5,276 bases of DNA from Solirubrobacterales bacterium. Lineage in GTDB: Bacteria; Actinomycetota; Thermoleophilia; Solirubrobacterales; Solirubrobacteraceae. Made by a program: the position numbers and the translations under genes. Below, one piece after another: positions 1-5,276 of this stretch (position 1 is the first letter of the stretch; the number at the start of each line of letters is the position of its first letter). The notes beneath the pieces were generated by a model. It was not told the DNA's origin. It ran no database searches and saw nothing but the letters and a program-made list of their open reading frames with translations. The DNA lies in assembly GCA_025963955.1 (NCBI GenBank), contig JAOPZU010000623.1:1-5276 (forward strand). The letters run 5' to 3'.

Positions 1-183
1 GCGACGCACGTGCGCCTGATGCTGAAAGGCGTGAAGCTGACGCGGGTCTACCCGGGCAAGGCGAAGGCGGCGGGCGCGAAGACGGGCCGCAAGACCCGCT
101 CCGCCGGCACGGCGCCGGACTGGCTGAAGGCGCTCGACCTCGCGCCGGGCCGCGCCGTCAGCCGCACGCCGAGCACCGGCTGA
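1..183 (+). CDS. C-terminal end of an unrecognised basic protein (5' end outside window)
   Basis: The first reading frame is open from the window edge to a TGA at 181-183, giving the last 60 residues of a protein. Third codon positions are nearly all G or C, as in the genes downstream, which supports this frame as the coding one. The tail begins with an alternating hydrophobic/basic stretch (VRLMLKGVKLTRVYPG). A Lys/Ala/Gly-rich, probably disordered linker follows, then a short segment with DWLKALDLAPG. I count 7 Lys and 6 Arg against 2 Asp and no Glu, so the end is strongly basic and might contact nucleic acid, a membrane surface or a partner. I do not recognise the family. It does not look like the end of AroE, which would be a natural upstream partner. 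A pilus-assembly protein is a guess from gene neighbourhoods in related bacteria, not something the sequence shows. Confidence 0.7.
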   Translation, partial: ATHVRLMLKGVKLTRVYPGKAKAAGAKTGRKTRSAGTAPDWLKALDLAPGRAVSRTPSTG

Positions 184-224
184 GACGGCCGGACGCGGGG
201 CCGGAGCCCGCCCGGACCAGACCA

Positions 225-246
225 GGCGGCTCCGCGCAGGGCCGCC
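225..246 (+). promoter_or_regulatory. GC-rich hairpin between the upstream gene and aroC
   Basis: GGCGGCTC at 225-232 pairs with GGGCCGCC at 239-246 around a 6-base loop (CGCGCA), giving an 8-bp stem with one G-U pair. It lies 41 bases after the stop codon of the upstream gene and ends 19 bases before the aroC start. No T-run follows; the next bases are AAATAG. It is therefore not a canonical intrinsic terminator. It could end or pause the upstream transcript, or do nothing, since chance GC stems are common at this base composition. Confidence 0.3.
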
Positions 247-249
247 AAA

Positions 250-255
250 TAGACT
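250..255 (+). promoter_or_regulatory. Possible -10 element (TAGACT) for the aro operon
   Basis: TAGACT fits the TAnnnT pattern of actinobacterial -10 boxes and sits in the only A/T-rich patch of the spacer (AAATAGACT). Transcription would begin near 262, only about 4 bases before the aroC ATG, giving a nearly leaderless mRNA. No convincing -35 box is seen 16-18 bases upstream. The match could be chance, and the operon may instead be transcribed from further upstream. Confidence 0.3.
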
Positions 256-259
256 GAGG
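256..259 (+). promoter_or_regulatory. Weak ribosome binding site of aroC (GAGG)
   Basis: GAGG lies 6 bases before the ATG at 266 and is the only Shine-Dalgarno-like sequence near that start. It supports the ATG. It would be absent from the mRNA if transcription really began near 262, so the two readings compete. Confidence 0.45.
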
Positions 260-265
260 CGCCGA

Positions 266-1429
266 ATGGCACTGACCCTCATCACCGCCGGCGAATCCCA
301 CGGGCCCGGACTCACCTGCATCGTGGACGGGCTGCCCGCGGGCCTGGAGCTCGACCGCGAGCAGATCAACCGGGACATGCAGCGCCGCCAGCTCGGCCAC
401 GGTCGCGGCGGCCGGATGAAGATCGAGAAGGACGGCGCCGAGGTCACCTCCGGCGTCCGGCACGGCAAGACGCTCGGGTCCGCCATCGCCCTCCTGGTCG
501 CCAACCGCGACTACAAGAACTGGGAGGAGCGGATGAACCCGTGGCCGGTGGAGGCGGACGTGCCGGAGGTCCACCTCCCGCGGCCCGGGCACGCCGACCT
601 CGTCGGCGCCTGGAAGTACGGCCAGACCGACATCCGCAACATCCTGGAGCGCGCGAGCGCCCGCGAGACCGCCGCGCGCGTCGCCGGCGGCGCGCTGTGC
701 AAGGCCTTCCTCAGCGCCCTGGGCGTGGAGATCCGCTCGCACGTCGTCCAGATCGGCTCGGTCCACGCGCCCGAGCCCGCCACGCTGCGCCTCGGCGACT
801 TCGACGCCATCGACGAGGACCCGGTCCGCTGCCTGGACAAGGCCGCGAGCAAGGAGATGGTCGCCCACATCAACCAGCAGCGGAAGGCCAACGAGTCCAT
901 CGGCGGCGTCTTCGAGGTCGTCGCGTTCGGCGTCGACCCGGGCCTTGGCTCGCACGTGTCCTGGGAGACGCGGCTCGACGGCCGCCTGGCGATGGCGATC
1001 TGCTCGATCCAGGCGGTGAAGGGCGTCTCGATCGGCGACGCGTGGGACGTCGCCGGCCGGCCCGGCTCGCAGGCCCACGACGAGATCTTCTACGAGCAGG
1101 ACCACTACGCCCGCCACACGAACCACTCGGGCGGTCTGGAGGGCGGCATGACCACGGGCGACCCGCTCCTGGTCCGCGGCGCGATGAAGCCCCTCCCGAC
1201 GCTGACCAAGCCGCTGCAGTCCGTCGACATCGCCACCCACGAGCCCGCCCAGGCGCTGCGCGAGCGCACGGACTCCTGCACGGTCCCGGCGGCCGGCGTC
1301 GTCGGCGAGGCGATGGTCGCCCACGTCCTGGCGTCCGCCTACATCGACAAGTTCGGCGGCGACCACATCGACGACGTGCGCGGGGCGATCGCGGCCTACC
1401 GCGCGCGCATCGGCTGGACCGCGGCCTAG
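266..1429 (+). CDS. aroC: Chorismate synthase
   Basis: AroC makes chorismate from 5-enolpyruvylshikimate-3-phosphate by 1,4-anti-elimination of phosphate, using reduced FMN. It is the last step of the shikimate pathway and works in the cytoplasm. The 387-residue length fits the longer Gram-positive/actinobacterial type. The first family signature, GESHGPGLTCIVDGLP, is at residues 9-24 and holds catalytic-type His12. A second conserved His is in RPGHAD (His109). The second signature, ERASARETAARVAGGAL, is at 128-144. The NHSGGLEGGMTTG flavin/substrate region is at 286-298. The third signature, RTDSCTVPAAGVVGEAM, is at 334-350. The Gram-positive-type loop HGRGGRMKIEKD is present near residues 45-56. 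The ATG at 266 is chosen because the first signature begins eight residues later and a GAGG precedes it. It is the first gene of the aro block, and its TAG is 12 bases from the aroKB start. No key residue appears to be missing. Confidence 0.98.
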   Translation: MALTLITAGESHGPGLTCIVDGLPAGLELDREQINRDMQRRQLGHGRGGRMKIEKDGAEVTSGVRHGKTLGSAIALLVANRDYKNWEERMNPWPVEADVPEVHLPRPGHADLVGAWKYGQTDIRNILERASARETAARVAGGALCKAFLSALGVEIRSHVVQIGSVHAPEPATLRLGDFDAIDEDPVRCLDKAASKEMVAHINQQRKANESIGGVFEVVAFGVDPGLGSHVSWETRLDGRLAMAICSIQAVKGVSIGDAWDVAGRPGSQAHDEIFYEQDHYARHTNHSGGLEGGMTTGDPLLVRGAMKPLPTLTKPLQSVDIATHEPAQALRERTDSCTVPAAGVVGEAMVAHVLASAYIDKFGGDHIDDVRGAIAAYRARIGWTAA

Positions 1430-1441
1430 CGCCGCCCCGCC

Positions 1442-2986
1442 GTGCCCGGCCCGCAGCGCCAGCCCGCGATCGTCTTCACCGGCTTCATGGGGGCCGGGAA
1501 GACGACGCTCGCGCGCGAGATCGCCCACGCCCTCGAGGTCGAGGTGCAGGACAGCGACCGCTTGCTCACCGAGCGCTTCGGCCTGGAGATCGAGGCCTAC
1601 TTCGCCGCCCACGGCGAGGCCGCCTTCCGCGAGCAGGAGGCGCAGCTGGTCGGGGAGCTGCTGGACGGGATCGACGGCGGCGTGGTCGCCCTCGGCGGCG
1701 GGGCTCTCGGCAGCGAGCGCGTACGCACGGCGCTCGCGCGGCACATCGTCGTCCTGGTCGACATCGAGCTCGACGTGGCCTGGCAGCGGGCCCACGGCAA
1801 GGGCCGGCCGCTGGCCGAGGACCGCGAGGCCTTCGCGGCGCTCTACCGCGCCCGCGAGCGCACCTACCTGGAGGCCGCCGACGTCGTGCTGCCCGCGGGC
1901 ACGGGGCTCGGCGCCACGCGCCGCGCGCTGGACACCATCCGCGCGCTGCCGGACGCACCGCCCGGGACGCGGATGCTGTGGGCGAGCGCGGCGACGGGCG
2001 AGTACCCGGTGTGGGTCGGCCGCGGCATCCTCGGCCACCCGGGCCTGGCCTGGCCCGCACCCGGCCGGCGCTTCGGCATCAGCGACGAGACGGTCGGCGA
2101 GCTGCACGCGGGCCATGTCCCGAACCTGTCGGGCCTGATCGAGATCCCGCCCGGCGAGGGCGCCAAGACCCTGCAGACGACCGAGCGCGTGTGGCGCGCG
2201 CTCGTGGACGCGGGCGCGACCCGCGCGGACCACGTCGTCGCGGTCGGCGGCGGCGTGGTCGGGGACCTGGCGGGCTTCGCGGCCGCGACCTTCCAGCGCG
2301 GCATCCCCGTCGTCCAGGTGCCGACGACGGTCGTGGCCCAGGTCGACTCGGCCTACGGCGGGAAGACGGGCGTGGACCTGCCCGAAGCCAAGAACTACGT
2401 CGGCGCCTACCACCAGCCGGCGGGCGTGATCGTCGACACGAGCACGCTCGGCACGCTGCCGATCGAGGAGTACGCGGCGGGCTACGCGGAGGTCGTCAAG
2501 ACCGCGCTCATCAGCGGCGGCGCGCTGTGGGAGCGGATCGCGGCCGGCGACCCGGTGGACGACGACGTCATCCTCGCCTGTGCCCGGACGAAGCTCGCGA
2601 CCGTCGCCGCGGACGAGCGCGACGGCGGGCGCCGGCAGGTCCTGAACCTCGGCCACACGATCGGTCACGCGATCGAGACCGTCACCGGGTACGCCCGCTA
2701 CCGGCACGGCGAGGCCGTCGGGCTTGGCCTGCTGGCGGCGCTCACGCTCTCCGGCCGCGAGGATCTGCGCGAGCAGGTCGCCGCCCTCCTCGTCCGCGCG
2801 GGCCTGCCGACCACGATGGACCCGGCCATCGACGCGGACGCCGTCCTGGCCGCGACCGCGAGGGACAAGAAGCGCGTGGGGGAGTCCACGCCGTTCGTGC
2901 TCGTCGCCGAGCCGGGGATCGTGACCCACGGCCATCAGCTGGCCCTGGCGGACGTGCGCGGCGCGATCGGCACGCTGCTGCCGTAG
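1442..2986 (+). CDS. aroKB: Bifunctional shikimate kinase / 3-dehydroquinate synthase fusion
   Basis: One 514-residue protein carries two shikimate-pathway enzymes that act at non-consecutive steps. The N-terminal kinase (about 8-170) phosphorylates shikimate at O3. It has a Walker A loop GFMGAGKTT (14-22), the shikimate-binding DSD (37-39), AFR with Arg63, GGG (85-87) and the lid Arg122-Pro123. A Pro-rich linker (about 170-177) leads to the C-terminal synthase (about 178-514), which converts DAHP to 3-dehydroquinate using NAD and a metal, normally Zn. It shows GGGVVGDLAGFAAATFQRG (269-287), VDSAYGGKTG (301-310), the KN pair at 317-318, the likely metal ligands Glu350, His405 (NLGHTIGHA) and His422 (RHGEAVG), and DKK (475-477). 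The GTG at 1442 is the only start that keeps the P-loop intact; the ATG at 1487 would cut it. No Shine-Dalgarno is visible, so translation is probably coupled to aroC. The synthase half is somewhat shorter than E. coli AroB. The same fusion is known elsewhere, for example in Thermotoga. Confidence 0.96.
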   Translation: MPGPQRQPAIVFTGFMGAGKTTLAREIAHALEVEVQDSDRLLTERFGLEIEAYFAAHGEAAFREQEAQLVGELLDGIDGGVVALGGGALGSERVRTALARHIVVLVDIELDVAWQRAHGKGRPLAEDREAFAALYRARERTYLEAADVVLPAGTGLGATRRALDTIRALPDAPPGTRMLWASAATGEYPVWVGRGILGHPGLAWPAPGRRFGISDETVGELHAGHVPNLSGLIEIPPGEGAKTLQTTERVWRALVDAGATRADHVVAVGGGVVGDLAGFAAATFQRGIPVVQVPTTVVAQVDSAYGGKTGVDLPEAKNYVGAYHQPAGVIVDTSTLGTLPIEEYAAGYAEVVKTALISGGALWERIAAGDPVDDDVILACARTKLATVAADERDGGRRQVLNLGHTIGHAIETVTGYARYRHGEAVGLGLLAALTLSGREDLREQVAALLVRAGLPTTMDPAIDADAVLAATARDKKRVGESTPFVLVAEPGIVTHGHQLALADVRGAIGTLLP

Positions 2987-3004
2987 GACCGCTGCGCGAC
3001 CTGC

Positions 3005-3008
3005 GAGG
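3005..3008 (+). promoter_or_regulatory. Ribosome binding site of aroQ (GAGG)
   Basis: GAGG within GCGAGGAT lies 9 bases before the GTG at 3018. It supports that start, which falls just ahead of the first conserved strand of the protein. Confidence 0.55.
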
Positions 3009-3017
3009 ATCGCCCTC

Positions 3018-3470
3018 GTGAGCGCGCACAACCGCATCGAGGTCATCCACGGGGTCAACCTGGATCAGCTCGGCCGTCGCAATCCGGAGCACTACGGGGG
3101 CCTGGACTTCGACCAGCTCGAGTACCGGATCTCCGAGTGGGCGGACGAGCTCGGGTTGAAGGTCCGCTTCTTCCAGACCAACCACGAGGGCGCGCTCGTC
3201 GAGCACCTGCACAAGCTCGAGGGTCTGGCCGACGCGATCATCATCAACCCGGGCGCGTGGACCCACTACGCCTGGGCGCTCCGCGACGCGTTGGAGCTCG
3301 CAGCGCTCCCGGCGGTCGAGGTGCACCTGTCGGACGTCGACGCGCGCGAGGAGTTCCGCCGCGTCAGCGTCATCCGCGAGCTCTGCTTCGCGACCATCAG
3401 CGGCCAGGGGCCCGACGGCTACCGTGAGGCCCTCGATCGATGCAAGAGCCACCTGGAGGCCACGACGTGA
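3018..3470 (+). CDS. aroQ: Type II 3-dehydroquinate dehydratase
   Basis: This enzyme removes water from 3-dehydroquinate to give 3-dehydroshikimate, the third pathway step. Type II enzymes are small flavodoxin-like dodecamers in the cytoplasm. The protein is 150 residues, the usual size. Compared from memory with the Mycobacterium tuberculosis enzyme, the key residues align at a constant +2 offset: Asn14, Arg21 and catalytic Tyr26 in HGVNLDQLGRRNPEHYGG, then Asn77 and His83 in NPGAWTH, Asp90, Glu101 and His103 in EVHLS, and Arg110 and Arg114 in AREEFRR. Several normally conserved neighbours are changed: Val13 where the signature has Pro, Asn22 where an acidic residue or Gln is usual, Asp106 in place of Asn after EVHLS, and Val116 in place of His. 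The active-site set is intact, so I expect an active enzyme. It starts with GTG 31 bases after aroKB and its TGA overlaps the next start. Confidence 0.95.
   Translation: MSAHNRIEVIHGVNLDQLGRRNPEHYGGLDFDQLEYRISEWADELGLKVRFFQTNHEGALVEHLHKLEGLADAIIINPGAWTHYAWALRDALELAALPAVEVHLSDVDAREEFRRVSVIRELCFATISGQGPDGYREALDRCKSHLEATT
3455..3459 (+). promoter_or_regulatory. Ribosome binding site deciding the peptidase start (GGAGG)
   Basis: GGAGG inside the end of aroQ lies 7 bases before the GTG at 3467, the best Shine-Dalgarno in the window. It favours that GTG over two in-frame alternatives. The ATG at 3440 has only a GAGG 10 bases upstream and would overlap aroQ by 31 bases. The ATG at 3488 has no upstream purine run that fits. 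Confidence 0.75.
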
Positions 3471-4558
3471 GCAGCACCAAGACCGACATGAGCCGCGCGC
3501 AGCGGGTGGCGGACCTGCTCGACGGGGCGGGCGCCGACGTCCTGCTCGTCACGAGCGAGCACAACGTGCGCTGGCTGACCGGCTTCACCGGCTCCAGCGG
3601 CATCGCGCTCGTCGGGGCGGACGGGCTGCGCGAGTTCGTCACCGACTTCCGCTACCTCAGCCAGTCGGCCGAGCAGCTCGACGCCGGCTGGGAGCGGCGG
3701 ATCGTCCCCGACCTGCCCGCCGCCGTTCCCGAGCTGCTGCCCGCCGGCGGGGCGCGGCTGGGCTTCGACGACGCCCAGGTCACCGTCAAGGCGCACGCCC
3801 GCCTGGTGGAGCTGCTCGGCGAGGACGTGACGCTCGTCCCGGCCGCCGGTCTCATCGAGGGACTGCGGGCGATCAAGGACGCCGCCGAGCGCGAGCGCAT
3901 CCAGGCCGCCGCGACGCTCGCCGACGCGGCGCTGACCGAGGTGCTGGGGCGCGGACTCGTCGGGCGCACCGAACGCGAAGTCGGCCTCGACCTCGAGTTC
4001 ACGATGCGGAAGATGGGGGCCGAGGCGGTCTCCTTCTCGCCGATCATCGCCGCGGGCGCCCACGGCGCCCTGCCGCACGCCGAGCCCCGTGACGTCGCCA
4101 TCCTGGCGAACACGCTGGTCGTGATCGACTGGGGCGCGCAGCTGGACGGCTACGCCTCCGACTGCACCCGCACCTTCGCCACCGGCGAGCTCGACCCGCG
4201 CGACGAGGAGGTCTACAACGTCGTGCTGGAGGCGCAGCTCGCGGCGCTCGACGCCGTCCGGCCCGGCCCGACCGGCAAGGACGTCGACGCGGTCGCCCGC
4301 GCGATCATCGACGGGGCGGGGCACGCGGAGCACTTCGGCCATGGGCTCGGGCACGGCGTCGGCATGGAGGTCCACGAGGGGCCGCGGCTGTCGAAGCTCG
4401 GGACGGTGGCGCTCGTTCCCGGCCACGTCGTGACCGTCGAGCCGGGGATCTACGTCCCGGGCGCGGTCGGCGTGCGCATCGAGGACCTCGTGATCGTCAC
4501 GGAGGACGGGCACGACGTGCTCAACGGGCTCAGCAAGGAGCTGACGGTCGTCGACTGA
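3467..4558 (+). CDS. pepQ: M24-family Xaa-Pro peptidase (prolidase / aminopeptidase P type)
   Basis: This is a cytoplasmic dinuclear metallopeptidase that cleaves peptides or dipeptides with proline in the second position. From the GTG at 3467 it is 363 residues, typical of the short bacterial prolidases. An N-terminal creatinase-like domain (about 8-135) precedes a pita-bread catalytic domain (about 140-363). The five metal ligands are all present: Asp221, Asp232, His296, Glu325 and Glu339. Active-site His204 and His303 are there too, and the spacing matches Pyrococcus furiosus prolidase with a constant offset of 12. The signature HGLGHGVGMEVHE is at 292-304. The start overlaps the aroQ stop as GTGA, so translation is coupled. 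A peptidase of this kind beside aroQ is a recurrent Gram-positive arrangement (B. subtilis yqhS-yqhT-efp). Whether it prefers dipeptides or longer peptides cannot be told from sequence. The last 109 bases overlap the convergent membrane-protein gene. Confidence 0.93.
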   Translation: MSSTKTDMSRAQRVADLLDGAGADVLLVTSEHNVRWLTGFTGSSGIALVGADGLREFVTDFRYLSQSAEQLDAGWERRIVPDLPAAVPELLPAGGARLGFDDAQVTVKAHARLVELLGEDVTLVPAAGLIEGLRAIKDAAERERIQAAATLADAALTEVLGRGLVGRTEREVGLDLEFTMRKMGAEAVSFSPIIAAGAHGALPHAEPRDVAILANTLVVIDWGAQLDGYASDCTRTFATGELDPRDEEVYNVVLEAQLAALDAVRPGPTGKDVDAVARAIIDGAGHAEHFGHGLGHGVGMEVHEGPRLSKLGTVALVPGHVVTVEPGIYVPGAVGVRIEDLVIVTEDGHDVLNGLSKELTVVD

Positions 4559-5276
4559 GCGTCCTCCGGGGCTGCCCCGAAGGCGCGGGCCAGCGACGGG
4601 ATGCCCACGCGGGCCGCGGCGGTGAGGCGATCGGTGAGCCGCACGGCGTGAGCCGGGACGAACACGAGCCCGCCGAGCAGCGCGACCGCCGGCACCGACC
4701 AGGCGAGGAAGAGCGCCGCCTGCACGTCGGGCGAGGCCGCGTCGCGCGCCATGACCATGGACCCGTAGACGGCGACCGTCGCGAGCGCCGCACCGATCGG
4801 CGCGCGGCCCCGGACGACCACCTCGTGGGCGGCGAGCGCCAGCAGGAAGGGCAGCGTGTAGTAGGCGGTGTCCCACGGGTCGACGACGCAGCGGAGCAGC
4901 AGCACGAGCGCCAGGACCAACAGCGCGTCCCGGCGCGGGTCGGCGGACCGCCGCCACGCCAGCGCCGAGACCGCGAGCGGGACCAGGAGCGTCGGCAGGT
5001 GCCCGAGGGGCGCGAGCGCCCCGGGCGCGGTGCGGTAGCCGGGCTTGGCCCCGAACGTGCCCTGCACCACGGCGCCGTGGTGCCCGAGGAACCAGGTCCA
5101 CTGCCAGGGCTGGAAGATCGTGCCGGCCTGGTGCGCGACGGCGCCGACGCTCGCCGTCGCCGCCGTCCCGTGCAGGAGCGCGGGGCCCATGACCGCCGCA
5201 CAGACCGCGCCGCAGACGGTGAGCGCCCGCAGACGGCCGGTGCGCAGCGCCATCAGCACGGGCACCACCGCGAGGA
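4450..5276 (-). CDS. C-terminal part of a polytopic membrane protein, GT-C/GT87 (DUF2029)-like glycosyltransferase
   Basis: The minus-strand frame is open from the window edge to a stop at 4450-4452 (274 visible residues). The start lies beyond the window. GC-rich third positions and clear hydrophobic segments support it. I see about six or seven membrane segments: the end of one at the edge, then near residues 17-36, 93-107, 116-132, 138-154, 159-176 and 186-207. A long loop between the second and third holds FQPWQWTWFLGHHG (54-67), and DPWDTAYYTLPF is at 132-143. Both resemble C-terminal motifs of polyprenol-phosphate-sugar-using GT-C enzymes such as GT87/DUF2029 mannosyltransferases, which act at the outer face of the cell membrane. 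The family assignment is from pattern memory and the N-terminal catalytic loop is not visible, so an unrelated membrane protein is possible. The last 36 residues (about 239-274) lie antisense to the peptidase gene and are Ser/Thr/Pro-rich, unlike the rest. Confidence 0.8.
   Translation of the reverse strand, partial: LAVVPVLMALRTGRLRALTVCGAVCAAVMGPALLHGTAATASVGAVAHQAGTIFQPWQWTWFLGHHGAVVQGTFGAKPGYRTAPGALAPLGHLPTLLVPLAVSALAWRRSADPRRDALLVLALVLLLRCVVDPWDTAYYTLPFLLALAAHEVVVRGRAPIGAALATVAVYGSMVMARDAASPDVQAALFLAWSVPAVALLGGLVFVPAHAVRLTDRLTAAARVGIPSLARAFGAAPEDAQSTTVSSLLSPLSTSCPSSVTITRSSMRTPTAPGT

Noticed and set aside
1487..1489. Internal ATG as start of the shikimate kinase
   Set aside because: It would begin in the middle of the P-loop (GFMGAGKTT) and remove the first strand and the first Gly of Walker A.
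541..3021. An 826-codon + strand open frame overlapping aroC and aroKB
   Set aside because: It is an off-frame reading of the real genes, composed almost wholly of Arg, Gly, Pro and Ala, and needs no separate explanation.
158..3058. A 966-codon open frame on the minus strand opposite aroC, aroKB and the start of aroQ
   Set aside because: It is the antisense shadow of GC3-biased coding sequence. Its product is an Arg/Ala/Asp/Val-rich low-complexity string with no domain or motif, whereas the + strand genes have complete family signatures.
3440..3442. ATG as an earlier start for the Xaa-Pro peptidase
   Set aside because: The GTG at 3467 has a far better Shine-Dalgarno (GGAGG, 7 bases) and the classic GTGA overlap with the aroQ stop. 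The nine extra residues (MQEPPGGHD) add no known part of the fold.
4567..4579. Small hairpin CGGGG-CTG-CCCCG just after the peptidase stop, a possible terminator
   Set aside because: The stem is only 5 bp with a 3-base loop, has no T-run on either strand, and lies inside the convergent coding frame. Such stems are frequent by chance at this GC content.
3419..5101. A 560-codon minus-strand open frame across the peptidase and membrane-protein genes
   Set aside because: It is out of frame with the membrane-protein frame, which has clear hydrophobic helices. The product is Arg/Gly/Asp-rich with no recognisable motif.

Overview
The window is very GC-rich, with third codon positions almost all G or C. 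It carries a compact block of aromatic amino-acid (shikimate pathway) genes on the + strand. The composition, the GTG starts, the aroC-aroK/B-aroQ-Xaa-Pro peptidase order, and a neighbouring GT-C-type membrane protein with a WQWTWFLG loop motif all suggest a high-GC actinobacterium. The deep-branching Thermoleophilia/Solirubrobacterales type is my best guess. That placement is inference and no marker here proves it.

Layout. Bases 1-183 are the last 60 codons of an unrecognised gene with a strongly basic C-terminus. An 82-base spacer follows, with a GC hairpin and a possible -10 element. Next is aroC (chorismate synthase, 266-1429). After 12 bases comes one long gene fusing shikimate kinase to 3-dehydroquinate synthase (aroK-aroB, 1442-2986). 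After 31 bases comes aroQ (type II 3-dehydroquinate dehydratase, 3018-3470). It overlaps by 4 bases (GTGA) an M24-family Xaa-Pro peptidase gene (3467-4558). From the right edge a convergent minus-strand gene for a polytopic membrane protein (4450-5276, 5' end cut off) runs into the peptidase gene, with a 109-base tail-to-tail overlap.

How the genes work together. The AroB domain closes the ring to 3-dehydroquinate, AroQ dehydrates it to 3-dehydroshikimate, the AroK domain phosphorylates shikimate, and AroC makes chorismate. Shikimate dehydrogenase (AroE), EPSP synthase (AroA) and DAHP synthase are not in the window. The tight spacing and the GTGA overlap indicate one operon, with the peptidase as a co-transcribed passenger. 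That pairing resembles the aroQ-peptidase neighbourhood of many Gram-positive bacteria.

This is mostly ordinary housekeeping DNA. I found no mobile element, CRISPR array, RNA gene or new defence-like system. The points worth a second look are the convergent overlap with an odd Ser/Thr-rich tail, substitutions in otherwise conserved AroQ motifs, the compact AroB domain with an ATG at the fusion junction, and the in-frame aroC/aroKB junction.
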